Positions 8,814 through 15,752 of a stretch of DNA of 64,000 nucleotides are shown here, piece after piece. The stretch spans positions 1,240,001-1,304,000 of the forward strand of contig CP087990.1 in the NCBI GenBank assembly GCA_021044545.1, written 5' to 3'. The translations under genes were made by a program, and so were the position numbers. The notes under the pieces were generated by a model that worked only from the letters and a program-made list of their open reading frames with translations, had not been told where the DNA came from and ran no database searches. Source of the stretch: Comamonadaceae bacterium M7527. GTDB taxonomy: Bacteria > Pseudomonadota > Gammaproteobacteria > Burkholderiales > Burkholderiaceae_C. How positions within the stretch are numbered: the stretch's first letter is position 1; each line of letters begins with the position of its first letter.

Positions 8814-9350
8814 TCAAGGTTCGGGCACTGCGGGCTGTGCCGTGGCCTGCGCTTTGGATTGTTCGACATACCAGCGCTGAAACGACAACACCATGAGCGT
8901 GGTTTCGGTCGCATCGCGGGCTAATTGCTCGCAGCCGATGGCGCCCGCATCTCGGGCGGAATCAGGTACAGGGTTGGTGGTGGCTTCATCAGCGCTGGGG
9001 GCAAGCTCGGCATTGGCGGGCACTGAATCGGTTGTATGGCTGGCCGGGACGCACAGGCTGAGAGCGCCATCGCGCAGCACAGGGGCACGGCGCGCCAATA
9101 TGGATTTCCGAGTTTCATAGTCGGTCGAGATCTTCTGGTTGATGCGTTCTTGCTGGGTTTGGATCTGGGCCACATGCAGGGATTGGTTCAAGGCGGAGGT
9201 TTGATGTTGCTGCCGCTCGGCGTCCCACGCTTGCTGGACATCCTGCTGTCCCTGCCGGAAGCCTGCCCCAAACAGGCCTGCAGCCAGCAGGCTTGCAACG
9301 ATCCATCGCAGGGGCAAGGCACCAAGCCAAGGTAATAGCCACGAACTCAT
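8814..9350 (-). CDS. Rz-like inner-membrane spanin
   Basis: 178 residues from the ATG at 9350, which follows GGAGGCCAC. The N-terminus MSSWLLPWLGALPLRWIVASLLAAGLFGAG is a signal anchor, followed by a long Gln/Glu-rich helical periplasmic part (GQQDVQQAWDAERQQHQTSALNQSLHVAQIQ), as in phage i-spanins. A separate lipoprotein frame (Rz1) lies inside it. It overlaps the endolysin end by 4 bp. It spans the periplasm with Rz1 to fuse inner and outer membranes at lysis. Confidence 0.75.
   Translation of the reverse strand: MSSWLLPWLGALPLRWIVASLLAAGLFGAGFRQGQQDVQQAWDAERQQHQTSALNQSLHVAQIQTQQERINQKISTDYETRKSILARRAPVLRDGALSLCVPASHTTDSVPANAELAPSADEATTNPVPDSARDAGAIGCEQLARDATETTLMVLSFQRWYVEQSKAQATAQPAVPEP
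8921..9118 (-). CDS. Rz1-like outer-membrane spanin lipoprotein, embedded in Rz
   Basis: 65 residues in a different frame, wholly inside Rz. The start MKLGNPYWRAVPLCCAMALSAC has a signal peptide with a lipobox (LSAC); the mature part is proline-rich (QCPPMPSLPPALMKPPPTLYLIPPE). Embedded, proline-rich lipoproteins are the hallmark of Rz1. It would be lipidated at the Cys of SAC and pair with Rz across the periplasm. Confidence 0.75.
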   Translation of the reverse strand: MKLGNPYWRAVPLCCAMALSACASRPAIQPIQCPPMPSLPPALMKPPPTLYLIPPEMRAPSAASN

Positions 9351-9829
9351 GTGGCCTCCGGTGATAGGTTCAGCGGTGGGTCCAGCGCTTCGAGCTGGTA
9401 CTTGTCGATCATGGCGATCAATTTGTCTGCATAGCGCGGATCGGTGGCATAGCCCGCCTTGGCCACGGCTTGGGCGAAGGTTTTGCCTGTGGAGCAGGCG
9501 AAACAGGCGGCGTAGCGTTTGTTCCGACGCAAAAACCGCCCATGGTCTACCAAGCAGGCCTGCCAATCGGGGTAGGCACGCCAGTCCGCTGGGATGACCA
9601 CCCACTGCTGGTTCAGAAACTCGCGGGTGTTGAGGGTGATGCGCGGGCCCGCCCAGCTGCGATCGGCCTTGATGCCAAAGAGGTTCATGGCCCGCTTGGC
9701 CAAGCCCGACTCACCCCAGCCGGATTCCAGGGCGGCTTGGGCCACCACGAAGCTGGCGGGGATGCCTGTCTGCAAGCGGCTGGCTTGGGCAGCTGGACCG
9801 ATGAGCGCGATGAAGTCTTGCGGTTTCAC
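9347..9829 (-). CDS. Endolysin, FlgJ-type N-acetylglucosaminidase
   Basis: 160 residues with no signal peptide. GIPASFVVAQAALESGWGESGLAKRAMNLFGIKAD is the family 73 glucosaminidase signature, with the catalytic Glu in ALESGWGES; FLNQQWVVIPADWRAYPDW and GYATDPRYADKLIAMIDKY complete the domain. Peptidoglycan cleavage at lysis. Overlaps the holin gene and Rz by 4 bp each. Confidence 0.85.
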   Translation of the reverse strand: MKPQDFIALIGPAAQASRLQTGIPASFVVAQAALESGWGESGLAKRAMNLFGIKADRSWAGPRITLNTREFLNQQWVVIPADWRAYPDWQACLVDHGRFLRRNKRYAACFACSTGKTFAQAVAKAGYATDPRYADKLIAMIDKYQLEALDPPLNLSPEAT

Positions 9830-10209
9830 AGCATCTCCTTCACGTCCTTGGCCACCTGGTCAATGGAGGCATCACGGCGCTGACCGATGAAGTTGAACAC
9901 CCAGCGCACCATGGCCCAGCCAGGCAAGCCACAGGCGAACATGAGCCCGCCCAGGGCGCAGAGACCCACCGTAGAAAACGCCCAGTGGTGCAGGTGAAAA
10001 TGCTCCACCGTGATGGCTCCGCCCCCAATGCTGGAGACCACCGTGCTGATGAGCCCCACGGCCCATTCGCGTTTGTCACGCGGTGGCGTCATGAGCATGA
10101 CCACCACGGCGGCCAAAGTGGCCCCACTGGCCACCGCTGCAGCGGTGCCGCCAAAGGCCTTGTAGGCGACGGCCGCCCCTGCCACGCCAGAGCTTGTCGG
10201 TTCAGGCAT
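9826..10209 (-). CDS. Putative holin
   Basis: 127 residues from the ATG at 10209, preceded by GGAGAAACGT; an upstream TTG at 10221 falls inside that ribosome-binding site. Three hydrophobic stretches can be seen: FGGTAAAVASGATLAAVVVMLM, WAVGLISTVVSSIGGGAI and FSTVGLCALGGLMFACGLP, with a charged cytoplasmic tail (GQRRDASIDQVAKDVKEML). Placement directly before the endolysin and spanins supports holin. Confidence 0.65.
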   Translation of the reverse strand: MPEPTSSGVAGAAVAYKAFGGTAAAVASGATLAAVVVMLMTPPRDKREWAVGLISTVVSSIGGGAITVEHFHLHHWAFSTVGLCALGGLMFACGLPGWAMVRWVFNFIGQRRDASIDQVAKDVKEML

Positions 10210-10225
10210 ACGTTTCTCCAAAGTG

Positions 10226-10255
10226 AAAAACCCGCTCTGACCGAAGCCAGGCGGG
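10226..10255 (-). terminator. Intrinsic terminator between the rSAM gene and the holin
   Basis: On the minus strand CCCGC (complement of 10251-10255) pairs with GCGGG (complement of 10231-10235) and is followed directly by TTTTT. It lies 40 bp after the radical SAM stop and 22 bp before the holin ATG, so lysis genes need read-through, antitermination or their own promoter. Confidence 0.6.
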
Positions 10256-10294
10256 TAGAAGTTGGGTTGAGTGGTAAATTAACTGTGTTTAGAC

Positions 10295-11653
10295 TCAGGC
10301 TGCGACAGTTCGGTCGTAGGCCAGGATCGGAATCACGCGTCTGGTACTTTGTTCCGGGACTCCATGGACTTGCCCGAAGATGTCTTTGCGGTCTTCACGG
10401 AAGTCGCCGTCGATGAAGTACGGAATGCAAGCCGTGAGGTACTCGAGGGCTGCAGCCAAAAACGGTACGTTGTCCGAATAGGCTGCATCGCAACCCGCGT
10501 CCCACAGCGGTCCTTGCAAGAACATGCATGAACCCTTGCACAGTTGCAGGACCGGGCAACTGGGGCAGTCGGTCCGGTGGCTCCAGTGCGTAGCGCTGCG
10601 CATCTTGACTGCCTGCAAATTGGACAAATGGCCAATTTGGTGGGGCTGGCCGTTGGGCGCAATAGCAGCTGCGCTGACGTTCTGGCAGGTGAGCACATTG
10701 CCATGCAGGTCCACCGCCAGGTTGTCCGGTTTGTCCATGCCGCACTTTTGGCCCAGAGACGATGCTGGGCGTGCAGTACGGATGGACTGCACAAAGTCCA
10801 TGATGCGCTGCTGCGCTACCGACATGCGCGAAGCCAGGCCCTGGCGCAGTTCTTTGTAGGCCAAGGCCCTGAACCGCACATGGTCCTGCTGGGTTTGCAA
10901 GGTTGCCGCCAATCCGCCTTCGTCGTAGGGATCAATGAAAGCACCCTCCCCGATATTCACGTCCTGGCCAAACCGCTGCTGCAACCAGGCCTGAATCTGC
11001 GCTCGGCTTTGGTTGCCAGCATGGACCATGGCGTTGATGCTGATCCGGTCCCGAGGATGCAATCGGGCATACAGGTCCAAGATGGCGGCGTATTGCTCAG
11101 GGTCATTCAGCGGATCGGGTCCACGGGTCGACTGGCCCGGACCGTCGTGTGAAAAACCCACAGAAAACCCCATGCGGTCAAGCCACTCATTCTTATCCGT
11201 GTCCAGCAAGCTGCCGTTGGTGATGACGCTGAATTGAGCGTCCGGGTACAAGTCACGCAGACGTTCAGCCAGCGGCTTGAGCGTCTTCCAGTACACCAGG
11301 GGCTCACCGCCCCAGAACTCGATGCGCTCGGGTGGTTCAAGAAACGCATCGGTCAGCTGACTGATGAACGGCTCAATGTCATTCGGGTTACTCGCATCCG
11401 CATGCGGCACAAAGCGCTGGTTGCAGTAACTGCATTCGTAATTGCAAGACAGCCCGAGGCTGATCTTGAGGATGCGCACCTGGCCCTTGCGGCCAGGTTG
11501 GTTGACCGACACCACCGTGGCATCCCGGAAACTGCCGGGCTGAACAGGCACCACGGGTGTGCCGTCCTGCCAGGTCAGCGTGGACAACTGGTTGTCATAG
11601 TGCAGCAAGACTTTCCGGCCGTCTTGGCGCAAGGCGTGAATTTGAAACTTCAT
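10295..11653 (-). CDS. Radical SAM/SPASM peptide-modifying enzyme
   Basis: 452 residues. The radical SAM cluster motif is C70NYEC74SYC77 (CxxxCxxC), with GGEP at 115-118 for SAM binding. A full SPASM domain follows: C304 and C323 (HGNVLTC, the GX4C part), then C363PSC366PVLQLC372KGSC376 (CX2CX5CX3C) and C388, enough for auxiliary 4Fe-4S clusters. SPASM enzymes in this class mostly modify ribosomally made peptides or proteins (thioether or carbon-carbon links, epimerisation). The first 60 residues are extra and could hold a substrate-recognition fold. It overlaps the HxD oxygenase by 4 bp. No free leader-peptide gene is seen; the best nearby substrate candidate is the Cys-rich end of the fibre at 14759. 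Confidence 0.88.
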   Translation of the reverse strand: MKFQIHALRQDGRKVLLHYDNQLSTLTWQDGTPVVPVQPGSFRDATVVSVNQPGRKGQVRILKISLGLSCNYECSYCNQRFVPHADASNPNDIEPFISQLTDAFLEPPERIEFWGGEPLVYWKTLKPLAERLRDLYPDAQFSVITNGSLLDTDKNEWLDRMGFSVGFSHDGPGQSTRGPDPLNDPEQYAAILDLYARLHPRDRISINAMVHAGNQSRAQIQAWLQQRFGQDVNIGEGAFIDPYDEGGLAATLQTQQDHVRFRALAYKELRQGLASRMSVAQQRIMDFVQSIRTARPASSLGQKCGMDKPDNLAVDLHGNVLTCQNVSAAAIAPNGQPHQIGHLSNLQAVKMRSATHWSHRTDCPSCPVLQLCKGSCMFLQGPLWDAGCDAAYSDNVPFLAAALEYLTACIPYFIDGDFREDRKDIFGQVHGVPEQSTRRVIPILAYDRTVAA

Positions 11654-12258
11654 GAAAGGGCCTTTTGCGGCTCATGCAGCCGCGTTTTGAACACCAAGAC
11701 AGGCCGCAGATCACGGCAGGCACGGGAGATGGGGTTGACGCCATGGCGGATGTGCCCAGCAAAGAAAACCACCCGAGCGGGCGCGGGCATGACCGAGCCC
11801 AGCAGGCGATCCTCCTGGTCGTAGAAAACTGTTTCTCCGCCCCACCCCGCTTGCCACTGCCGCACACCGTAGATCAACAGGGTCCTGTCCAGCGGGTGCT
11901 GGCTGTCGATGTGGACATTGCCTTCATTGCCGTGGGTGTTGGCATTGGCGTAGACGCCATGGCACTGGGTCATGACGGGCAGTAGCAGCGCCCGCATGCA
12001 TGACCGCCAAACATCAGAGAGCACGCCCGCCTGCTGCTGAAGAAACTGTGGCGTGCAGCTGTAGTCCGATGCTTGGTTGATGGGCCAGTCCCGACCCAAT
12101 AATTCGCGGTGCCAAATCGGAAATGGCTCCGGCTCGTTTTTGTTGGTGATGCGGTAGTAACGGTACTGAAGGTGCTGCAGCCAATCGACGAGCTCCTGCG
12201 TTACGCCCGGATCCAGAACGCCATCGGCGAATGAAACGGGACTGCGGGCGTCAAGCAT
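11650..12258 (-). CDS. 2-oxoglutarate/Fe(II) dioxygenase, prolyl-4-hydroxylase-like
   Basis: 202 residues from the ATG at 12258 (RBS GGAGGCAGGAC). Metal ligands His116 and Asp118 in GNVHIDSQHPLDR and a distal His at about 172 in FFAGHIRHGVNP can be seen; Arg near 185 (RPVLVFKTR) is a 2-oxoglutarate-binding candidate. GWGGETVFYD is the usual strand in prolyl-hydroxylase-like proteins. Predicted to hydroxylate a protein side chain. The start overlaps the stop of the upstream DSBH gene by 8 bp and the end overlaps rSAM by 4 bp, so the three are one translational unit. Confidence 0.85.
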   Translation of the reverse strand: MLDARSPVSFADGVLDPGVTQELVDWLQHLQYRYYRITNKNEPEPFPIWHRELLGRDWPINQASDYSCTPQFLQQQAGVLSDVWRSCMRALLLPVMTQCHGVYANANTHGNEGNVHIDSQHPLDRTLLIYGVRQWQAGWGGETVFYDQEDRLLGSVMPAPARVVFFAGHIRHGVNPISRACRDLRPVLVFKTRLHEPQKALS

Positions 12259-12970
12259 GTCCTGCCTCCGGTTCTGCCACCGAGTGAAACTCGATGGCCA
12301 GGGTGTCGCGCGTCTGGGTGCGTAGCGGAAAGTAACCATGCGGCGTGCACAAAGGCATGGTTACAAGCAGGCCCGGCTGGGGCGTGATCGGGAAATGCAC
12401 TGGTGTTTCCCAGGGCAACAGGGTTTCATTGACCCGTTTAGCCGGATTCCCAATGACCATACAACCCGGCGTTCGAACATTGGGGCTGTCGGTCGTTGGG
12501 TAATCGGATTGCAAGAACAACACCGTGTTGAGCCCCGCACGTGAGCTGGCAATGTGCTCAGCCACATGAAAGCCCGGCTGGCAGCGCATGATGTGGGCAC
12601 TCAAACGGTAGCGGTATGTGCCCCAGATGGAATTCAGGTGCTTACGGACCACCGCCAGCACGTCATTCAGACCATCTGCCGGGGATACACCCCCCTGCAG
12701 CAAGTCATGGCTGCGGCACTGCCAGGCCTCGAGCCCCCAGCGGTGCTCGGCGTCTTCCCGCAGGATGGCCTTTGCCAGTCGTTCAAGCCTTTCCGGCGAC
12801 AAGCCAGAGGGCTGGACGTACACGGTGCTGGGCCATAAAGAAAAAACCCAACGTTGGAGTGACGTTGGGTGATTTTTTGATGCATCGGCTGACGCGAACG
12901 GATGCGGACTGGCTTGTGTGGCCACCGCCATGATGGATGGCGGGGCATGCGCTGATGCATCAAATGACAT
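12251..12970 (-). CDS. Double-stranded beta-helix protein, putative second Fe(II) oxygenase
   Basis: 239 residues; GGAG precedes the ATG at 12970, which overlaps the upstream stop. SAHIMRCQPGFHVAEHIASSRAGLNTVLFLQSDY resembles the first metal-binding strand of 2OG oxygenases (His135, with Glu138 or His139), and TPHGYFPLRTQTRDTLAIEFH carries a distal His211 and Arg221 ten residues on. The usual HxD is not exact, so activity is uncertain. The first 30 residues are low complexity. A perfect terminator-like hairpin lies within codons 34-42; GTG at 12823 is a possible internal start after it. Confidence 0.55.
   Translation of the reverse strand: MSFDASAHAPPSIMAVATQASPHPFASADASKNHPTSLQRWVFSLWPSTVYVQPSGLSPERLERLAKAILREDAEHRWGLEAWQCRSHDLLQGGVSPADGLNDVLAVVRKHLNSIWGTYRYRLSAHIMRCQPGFHVAEHIASSRAGLNTVLFLQSDYPTTDSPNVRTPGCMVIGNPAKRVNETLLPWETPVHFPITPQPGLLVTMPLCTPHGYFPLRTQTRDTLAIEFHSVAEPEAGHA
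12841..12876 (-). terminator. Bidirectional intrinsic-terminator hairpin inside a coding region
   Basis: ACCCAACGT at 12846-12854 pairs perfectly with ACGTTGGGT at 12862-12870 around a 7-base loop. T6 flanks follow on both strands (TTTTTTCTTT downstream on the minus strand). It lies in frame within the 5' part of the DSBH gene, so it could attenuate the oxygenase/rSAM genes. Confidence 0.65.
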
Positions 12971-13949
12971 GAATCACTCCTTGGGCCAGTGCGGTGACGG
13001 CCCCGAATCCAAATTGAAGGTGTAGGTTTTCTCCGGCAAGCAGCCCCAAGGCCAGAGCCCGAATTTGGGCCCTTCCTGCAACCATGCGGACGCGTTGGTG
13101 TGGGACATAACCCGAGACGGCGTGCACATGCAGCCAGGCATCGGCGGGCTCTGAAGCCCGGATTTCGAGCTCCACCCACTGGTCTGTAGCAACCTCTGAC
13201 GGTGCTTGCACGGTGAGCTTGGGCATGCGTTCGTGCAGCCGGGTAATGGTGTGGGCATGCTGGGTCAATGCGTCACTTGGCTTGGCATAAGTTACGTACT
13301 CATCCACTTGTAGGTTGGTCCAAAGTGGTCCGCCTGGGTGAGCGTTGATGCGCAGCACCATCTGGGCGCTGAGCGGCGATTCATGCCATGGCACCAGACA
13401 TGACCCGGCAACCAAGTGCATCTGACGCGCCTTGGTGAGCGGCAAAGACAAGGCGGTAAAGCCCTCGCTGTCTACCCGGCTGCTGCGGGTGAGCACATGG
13501 CGGTTGAAGGGTGTCATGAAACGCCAGGTATCTGTGCACAGCACAAACATCCAGGCTGCCCAATCACTCAGGTGCTCCCCATACATGCGGGGCTTGGCGC
13601 GCATGGCCTGTGGGTCCAGGGCGATTTCATCGACCAGGCCCCACCGAACACCATCAATGGTCTCGGTGTGACCGGATGGCATGTCCAGTCTGACTGGCAA
13701 GATATAGGGACTGGGCTGGCCGCGTCTGAACAATGAGTGCGCTTTGGGAATTGAGACGCCCGAAGGATGGACCCGGTACTGCTTTTGGGTCACCCTGCCG
13801 ACCAGGGAATCTGACCAGAGCGTCTCCAATGGCTCCCACAGCCGCCAGGTCAGGCGATCCGTTTCAGCCAGGACCTCCACGGTCAGCGGTTGTGTGAACT
13901 CATCGACCCGCTGCACGAAGCGGGCACGGACTATTCCAGCACCGCTCAC
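12960..13949 (-). CDS. Phage protein of unknown function with a C-terminal Ig-like region
   Basis: 329 residues from a GTG at 13949, whose GTGA overlaps the upstream stop. I do not recognise the family. The N-terminal two thirds are rich in Trp and Arg (WRLWEPLETLWSD, WGLVDEIALD, WAAWMFVLCTDTWRFM); the last 90 residues (KLTVQAPSEVATDQWVELEIRASEP...) look like a beta-sandwich. Gene order after the fibre suggests a virion or fibre-associated protein; a substrate-presenting role for the enzymes is also possible. Confidence 0.6.
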   Translation of the reverse strand: MSGAGIVRARFVQRVDEFTQPLTVEVLAETDRLTWRLWEPLETLWSDSLVGRVTQKQYRVHPSGVSIPKAHSLFRRGQPSPYILPVRLDMPSGHTETIDGVRWGLVDEIALDPQAMRAKPRMYGEHLSDWAAWMFVLCTDTWRFMTPFNRHVLTRSSRVDSEGFTALSLPLTKARQMHLVAGSCLVPWHESPLSAQMVLRINAHPGGPLWTNLQVDEYVTYAKPSDALTQHAHTITRLHERMPKLTVQAPSEVATDQWVELEIRASEPADAWLHVHAVSGYVPHQRVRMVAGRAQIRALALGLLAGENLHLQFGFGAVTALAQGVIHVI

Positions 13950-14266
13950 ACCCGCACCTCCAGCTCTTCGACACCGCTGAACCACTTGAACCCGAGCTTG
14001 ATCTTGGCCAGGGCTCCAACGTCTGCGCCAAAGAGCGTGACAAGGGCTTGCCCTTGTTCCAGGGTTGGTCGGCTGTTGCTCAAAGCCCCAGCCGTGGTGC
14101 TCAGTAGCACCTGCCCGGACGCCGGGAGCACTACCCCCTGGTCATTGACCGCCGTGATGCGGATGCGCCGGGGATCACCACTTTCATCGACCAAACGAAA
14201 CGAGGGAAACGCCAGAGCCATGGCAACCGAATTGCTTTCCCACTCTTGGTCAAACTCAAAACCCAT
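13946..14266 (-). CDS. Small Ig-like (Big_1-type) phage protein
   Basis: 106 residues from the ATG at 14266 after GAGGTG. FRLVDESGDPRRIRITAVNDQGVVLPASGQVLLSTTAGALSNSRPTLEQGQALVTLFG has the spacing of bacterial Ig-like invasin repeats (VND.G..LP..G.V..ST..G.L). The start overlaps the previous gene by 11 bp and the stop overlaps the next start. A small adhesive or decoration module of the tail is likely. Confidence 0.55.
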   Translation of the reverse strand: MGFEFDQEWESNSVAMALAFPSFRLVDESGDPRRIRITAVNDQGVVLPASGQVLLSTTAGALSNSRPTLEQGQALVTLFGADVGALAKIKLGFKWFSGVEELEVRV

Positions 14267-14744
14267 CACCTCGGTTTGACCCGCTTGGGGAGAGAGAGCA
14301 CATGAGCACCAGCGAAGGCTCCAAGGCCAAGGGTGGAATCCAAAGCTGGGCCAAGACCAGCATGGGCTGCTGGTTCCAGTACTGCCGAAAGCCCTCTTTG
14401 GACAAAGCGGTCTGTGCGAATTTGTTGATCCAAACGGGCTCGCTCTGTCCTTGGCGCAAGGCAAAGAGCCAGACGGTGTAGGCGTTGCCTGGGTCTCCGG
14501 CCAACTGTTGTATGTCAGCTTGCCCCAGGGCATGAATGAATGCGCTTTGGTGGCCTGACAGGGTGGGCTGCGCAGATTCGTCAATGACACGACCGGACTC
14601 ATCTAGCGCCAACTCGTAGGCTGGCAGCAGATGCTCGATGTAGAAATCACCATCGATCAGTTCGATGCGGGTTTTGTTGGTGCTTTGCGCGTTGTTGGTA
14701 CTCGCTGGACTTTGCCAGGGATAGGGCATGCGGATGGTTTTCAT
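14256..14744 (-). CDS. Phage protein of unknown function next to the tail fibre
   Basis: 162 residues from the ATG at 14744 (GGAG seven bases upstream), 14 bp after the fibre stop. The start MKTIRMPYPWQSPASTNN is followed by acidic and mixed segments (IELIDGDFYIEHLLPAYELALDESGRVIDESAQ, YWNQQPMLVLAQLWIPPLALEPSLVLMC). No motif recognised. Fibre chaperone or small tail component are options. The longer frame from 14792 (MQLQLQLL...) is only a shadow of the NC-codon repeat. Confidence 0.55.
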   Translation of the reverse strand: MKTIRMPYPWQSPASTNNAQSTNKTRIELIDGDFYIEHLLPAYELALDESGRVIDESAQPTLSGHQSAFIHALGQADIQQLAGDPGNAYTVWLFALRQGQSEPVWINKFAQTALSKEGFRQYWNQQPMLVLAQLWIPPLALEPSLVLMCSLSPSGSNRGDGF

Positions 14745-14758
14745 GGACAAGCTCCACA

Positions 14759-14800
14759 TCAGCAGCCGCAGCAATTGCAATTGCAATTGCAATCACAGTT
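14759..14800 (-). repeat. AATTGC codon repeat encoding the NC tail
   Basis: TTGCAA/TGCAAT units repeat at 14770-14793 (+ strand GCAATTGCAATTGCAATTGC) just before the TGA, giving N-C pairs. The neighbouring TGC TGC GGC TGC codons finish the CCGC end. Confidence 0.8.
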
Positions 14801-15712
14801 GGTGAAATACTTGACCGAACGCAGCCGGATCTGGCCGCCCTCATCAATCAGTTCATGAATACGACCAGAGTTGATGTTGCCGCTGCCGTAGCAATTGATG
14901 GCTACATCACCCGTGCCGGGTTGGCTTGCGCAGTTGGCGGTTGACCTGAAGAAATAGTCGTGCAGCCAGCCGTAGTTGGAGGTCCACATGGAGCCGCCGT
15001 TGTTCATGTACATGTCCCAGTTACCGTCGGTTCTCAAGAACCCCATCAGGTTGCTGTTGACATGCAGGTAGCGGGTACTTCCCTGGTCTGTGTCGTAAAA
15101 GTCGATCGTGGGCGAGGTGCTCTGTACGGTCTGGCTGGGTAGCGTCAGGCGACCGCTCATGCTGTCGCCCGTGCGGGCTACGCGCCCAGACAAATCAATG
15201 CTGACCGTGGCGTTGCCGTTCGCGTCCGGGCCTCCGCCGTTGACCGAGCGGACAAAGGCAGAGGCGTCGTAGCCGTCCAGTCGGTCTGCGTCCGTCGCCT
15301 TGGCGCTGATGCCTAGATAGGCCGAGTTGTGATTGTGCGATGCCGATGCGAATGAGCTGGCGTGCTGGCCGTCGAGCAGGTCGGCATCGAGCCCGGAGCC
15401 AGTGCCATCCACTGTAAGCAGCTTGGCGAGCACATCGGCAGCGGTGTACGCAGCAGCATTGAGCTTGGCCGCAAACTGGGCGTCGATCCCACTGGCCAAG
15501 TCCATGATGAAGCGCCAGTTGTCCGGGTTGGTGCCGATCAGCTGGTAAAGCTTGAGCTGGTCCGTGCGGTAGCACAGCATGCCCACTTGCTGGTTGGTCG
15601 TCGGAAATGTGGTGCCACTGTTGCAGGAGATCGCCGTCTTGTCGTTGTTCAGGATCTCAATCAGCGAGTCAGACAGTGTGCGCGACGACGGTATGTCGGT
15701 GAAGTTTTGCAT
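14759..15712 (-). CDS. Tail fibre protein with Cys/Asn-repeat C-terminus
   Basis: 317 residues. The N-terminal part (MQNFTDIPSSRTLSDSLIEI, GMLCYRTDQLKLYQLIG) is a phage attachment region. The middle has fibre repeats (GLDADLLDGQHASSFASASHNHNSAYLG, DADRLDGYDASAFVRSVNGGGPDANGN). A receptor-tip-like beta domain follows, and the last 13 residues are NCDCNCNCNCCGC: seven Cys alternating with Asn or Asp, encoded by AAT TGC repeats. Such a tail is not a normal fibre end. It lies upstream of a rSAM/SPASM enzyme and two oxygenase-like proteins in the same direction. Confidence 0.85.
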   Translation of the reverse strand: MQNFTDIPSSRTLSDSLIEILNNDKTAISCNSGTTFPTTNQQVGMLCYRTDQLKLYQLIGTNPDNWRFIMDLASGIDAQFAAKLNAAAYTAADVLAKLLTVDGTGSGLDADLLDGQHASSFASASHNHNSAYLGISAKATDADRLDGYDASAFVRSVNGGGPDANGNATVSIDLSGRVARTGDSMSGRLTLPSQTVQSTSPTIDFYDTDQGSTRYLHVNSNLMGFLRTDGNWDMYMNNGGSMWTSNYGWLHDYFFRSTANCASQPGTGDVAINCYGSGNINSGRIHELIDEGGQIRLRSVKYFTNCDCNCNCNCCGC

Positions 15713-15752
15713 GGTGAATGGGTGGGCAAATGACTGAGGTACATGGGAGCTG

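Noticed and set aside
14256..14792. Start at MQLQLQLL for the gene after the fibre
   Set aside because: The QL repeat is only the other reading of the fibre's AATTGC repeats; the ATG at 14744 has a ribosome-binding site.
14759..14800. NC tail as a sequencing artefact like the other frameshifts
   Set aside because: The fibre frame is continuous through the repeat, the stop is followed after 14 bp by a gene with a good ribosome-binding site, and the modification enzymes nearby give it a reason. Not excluded fully.
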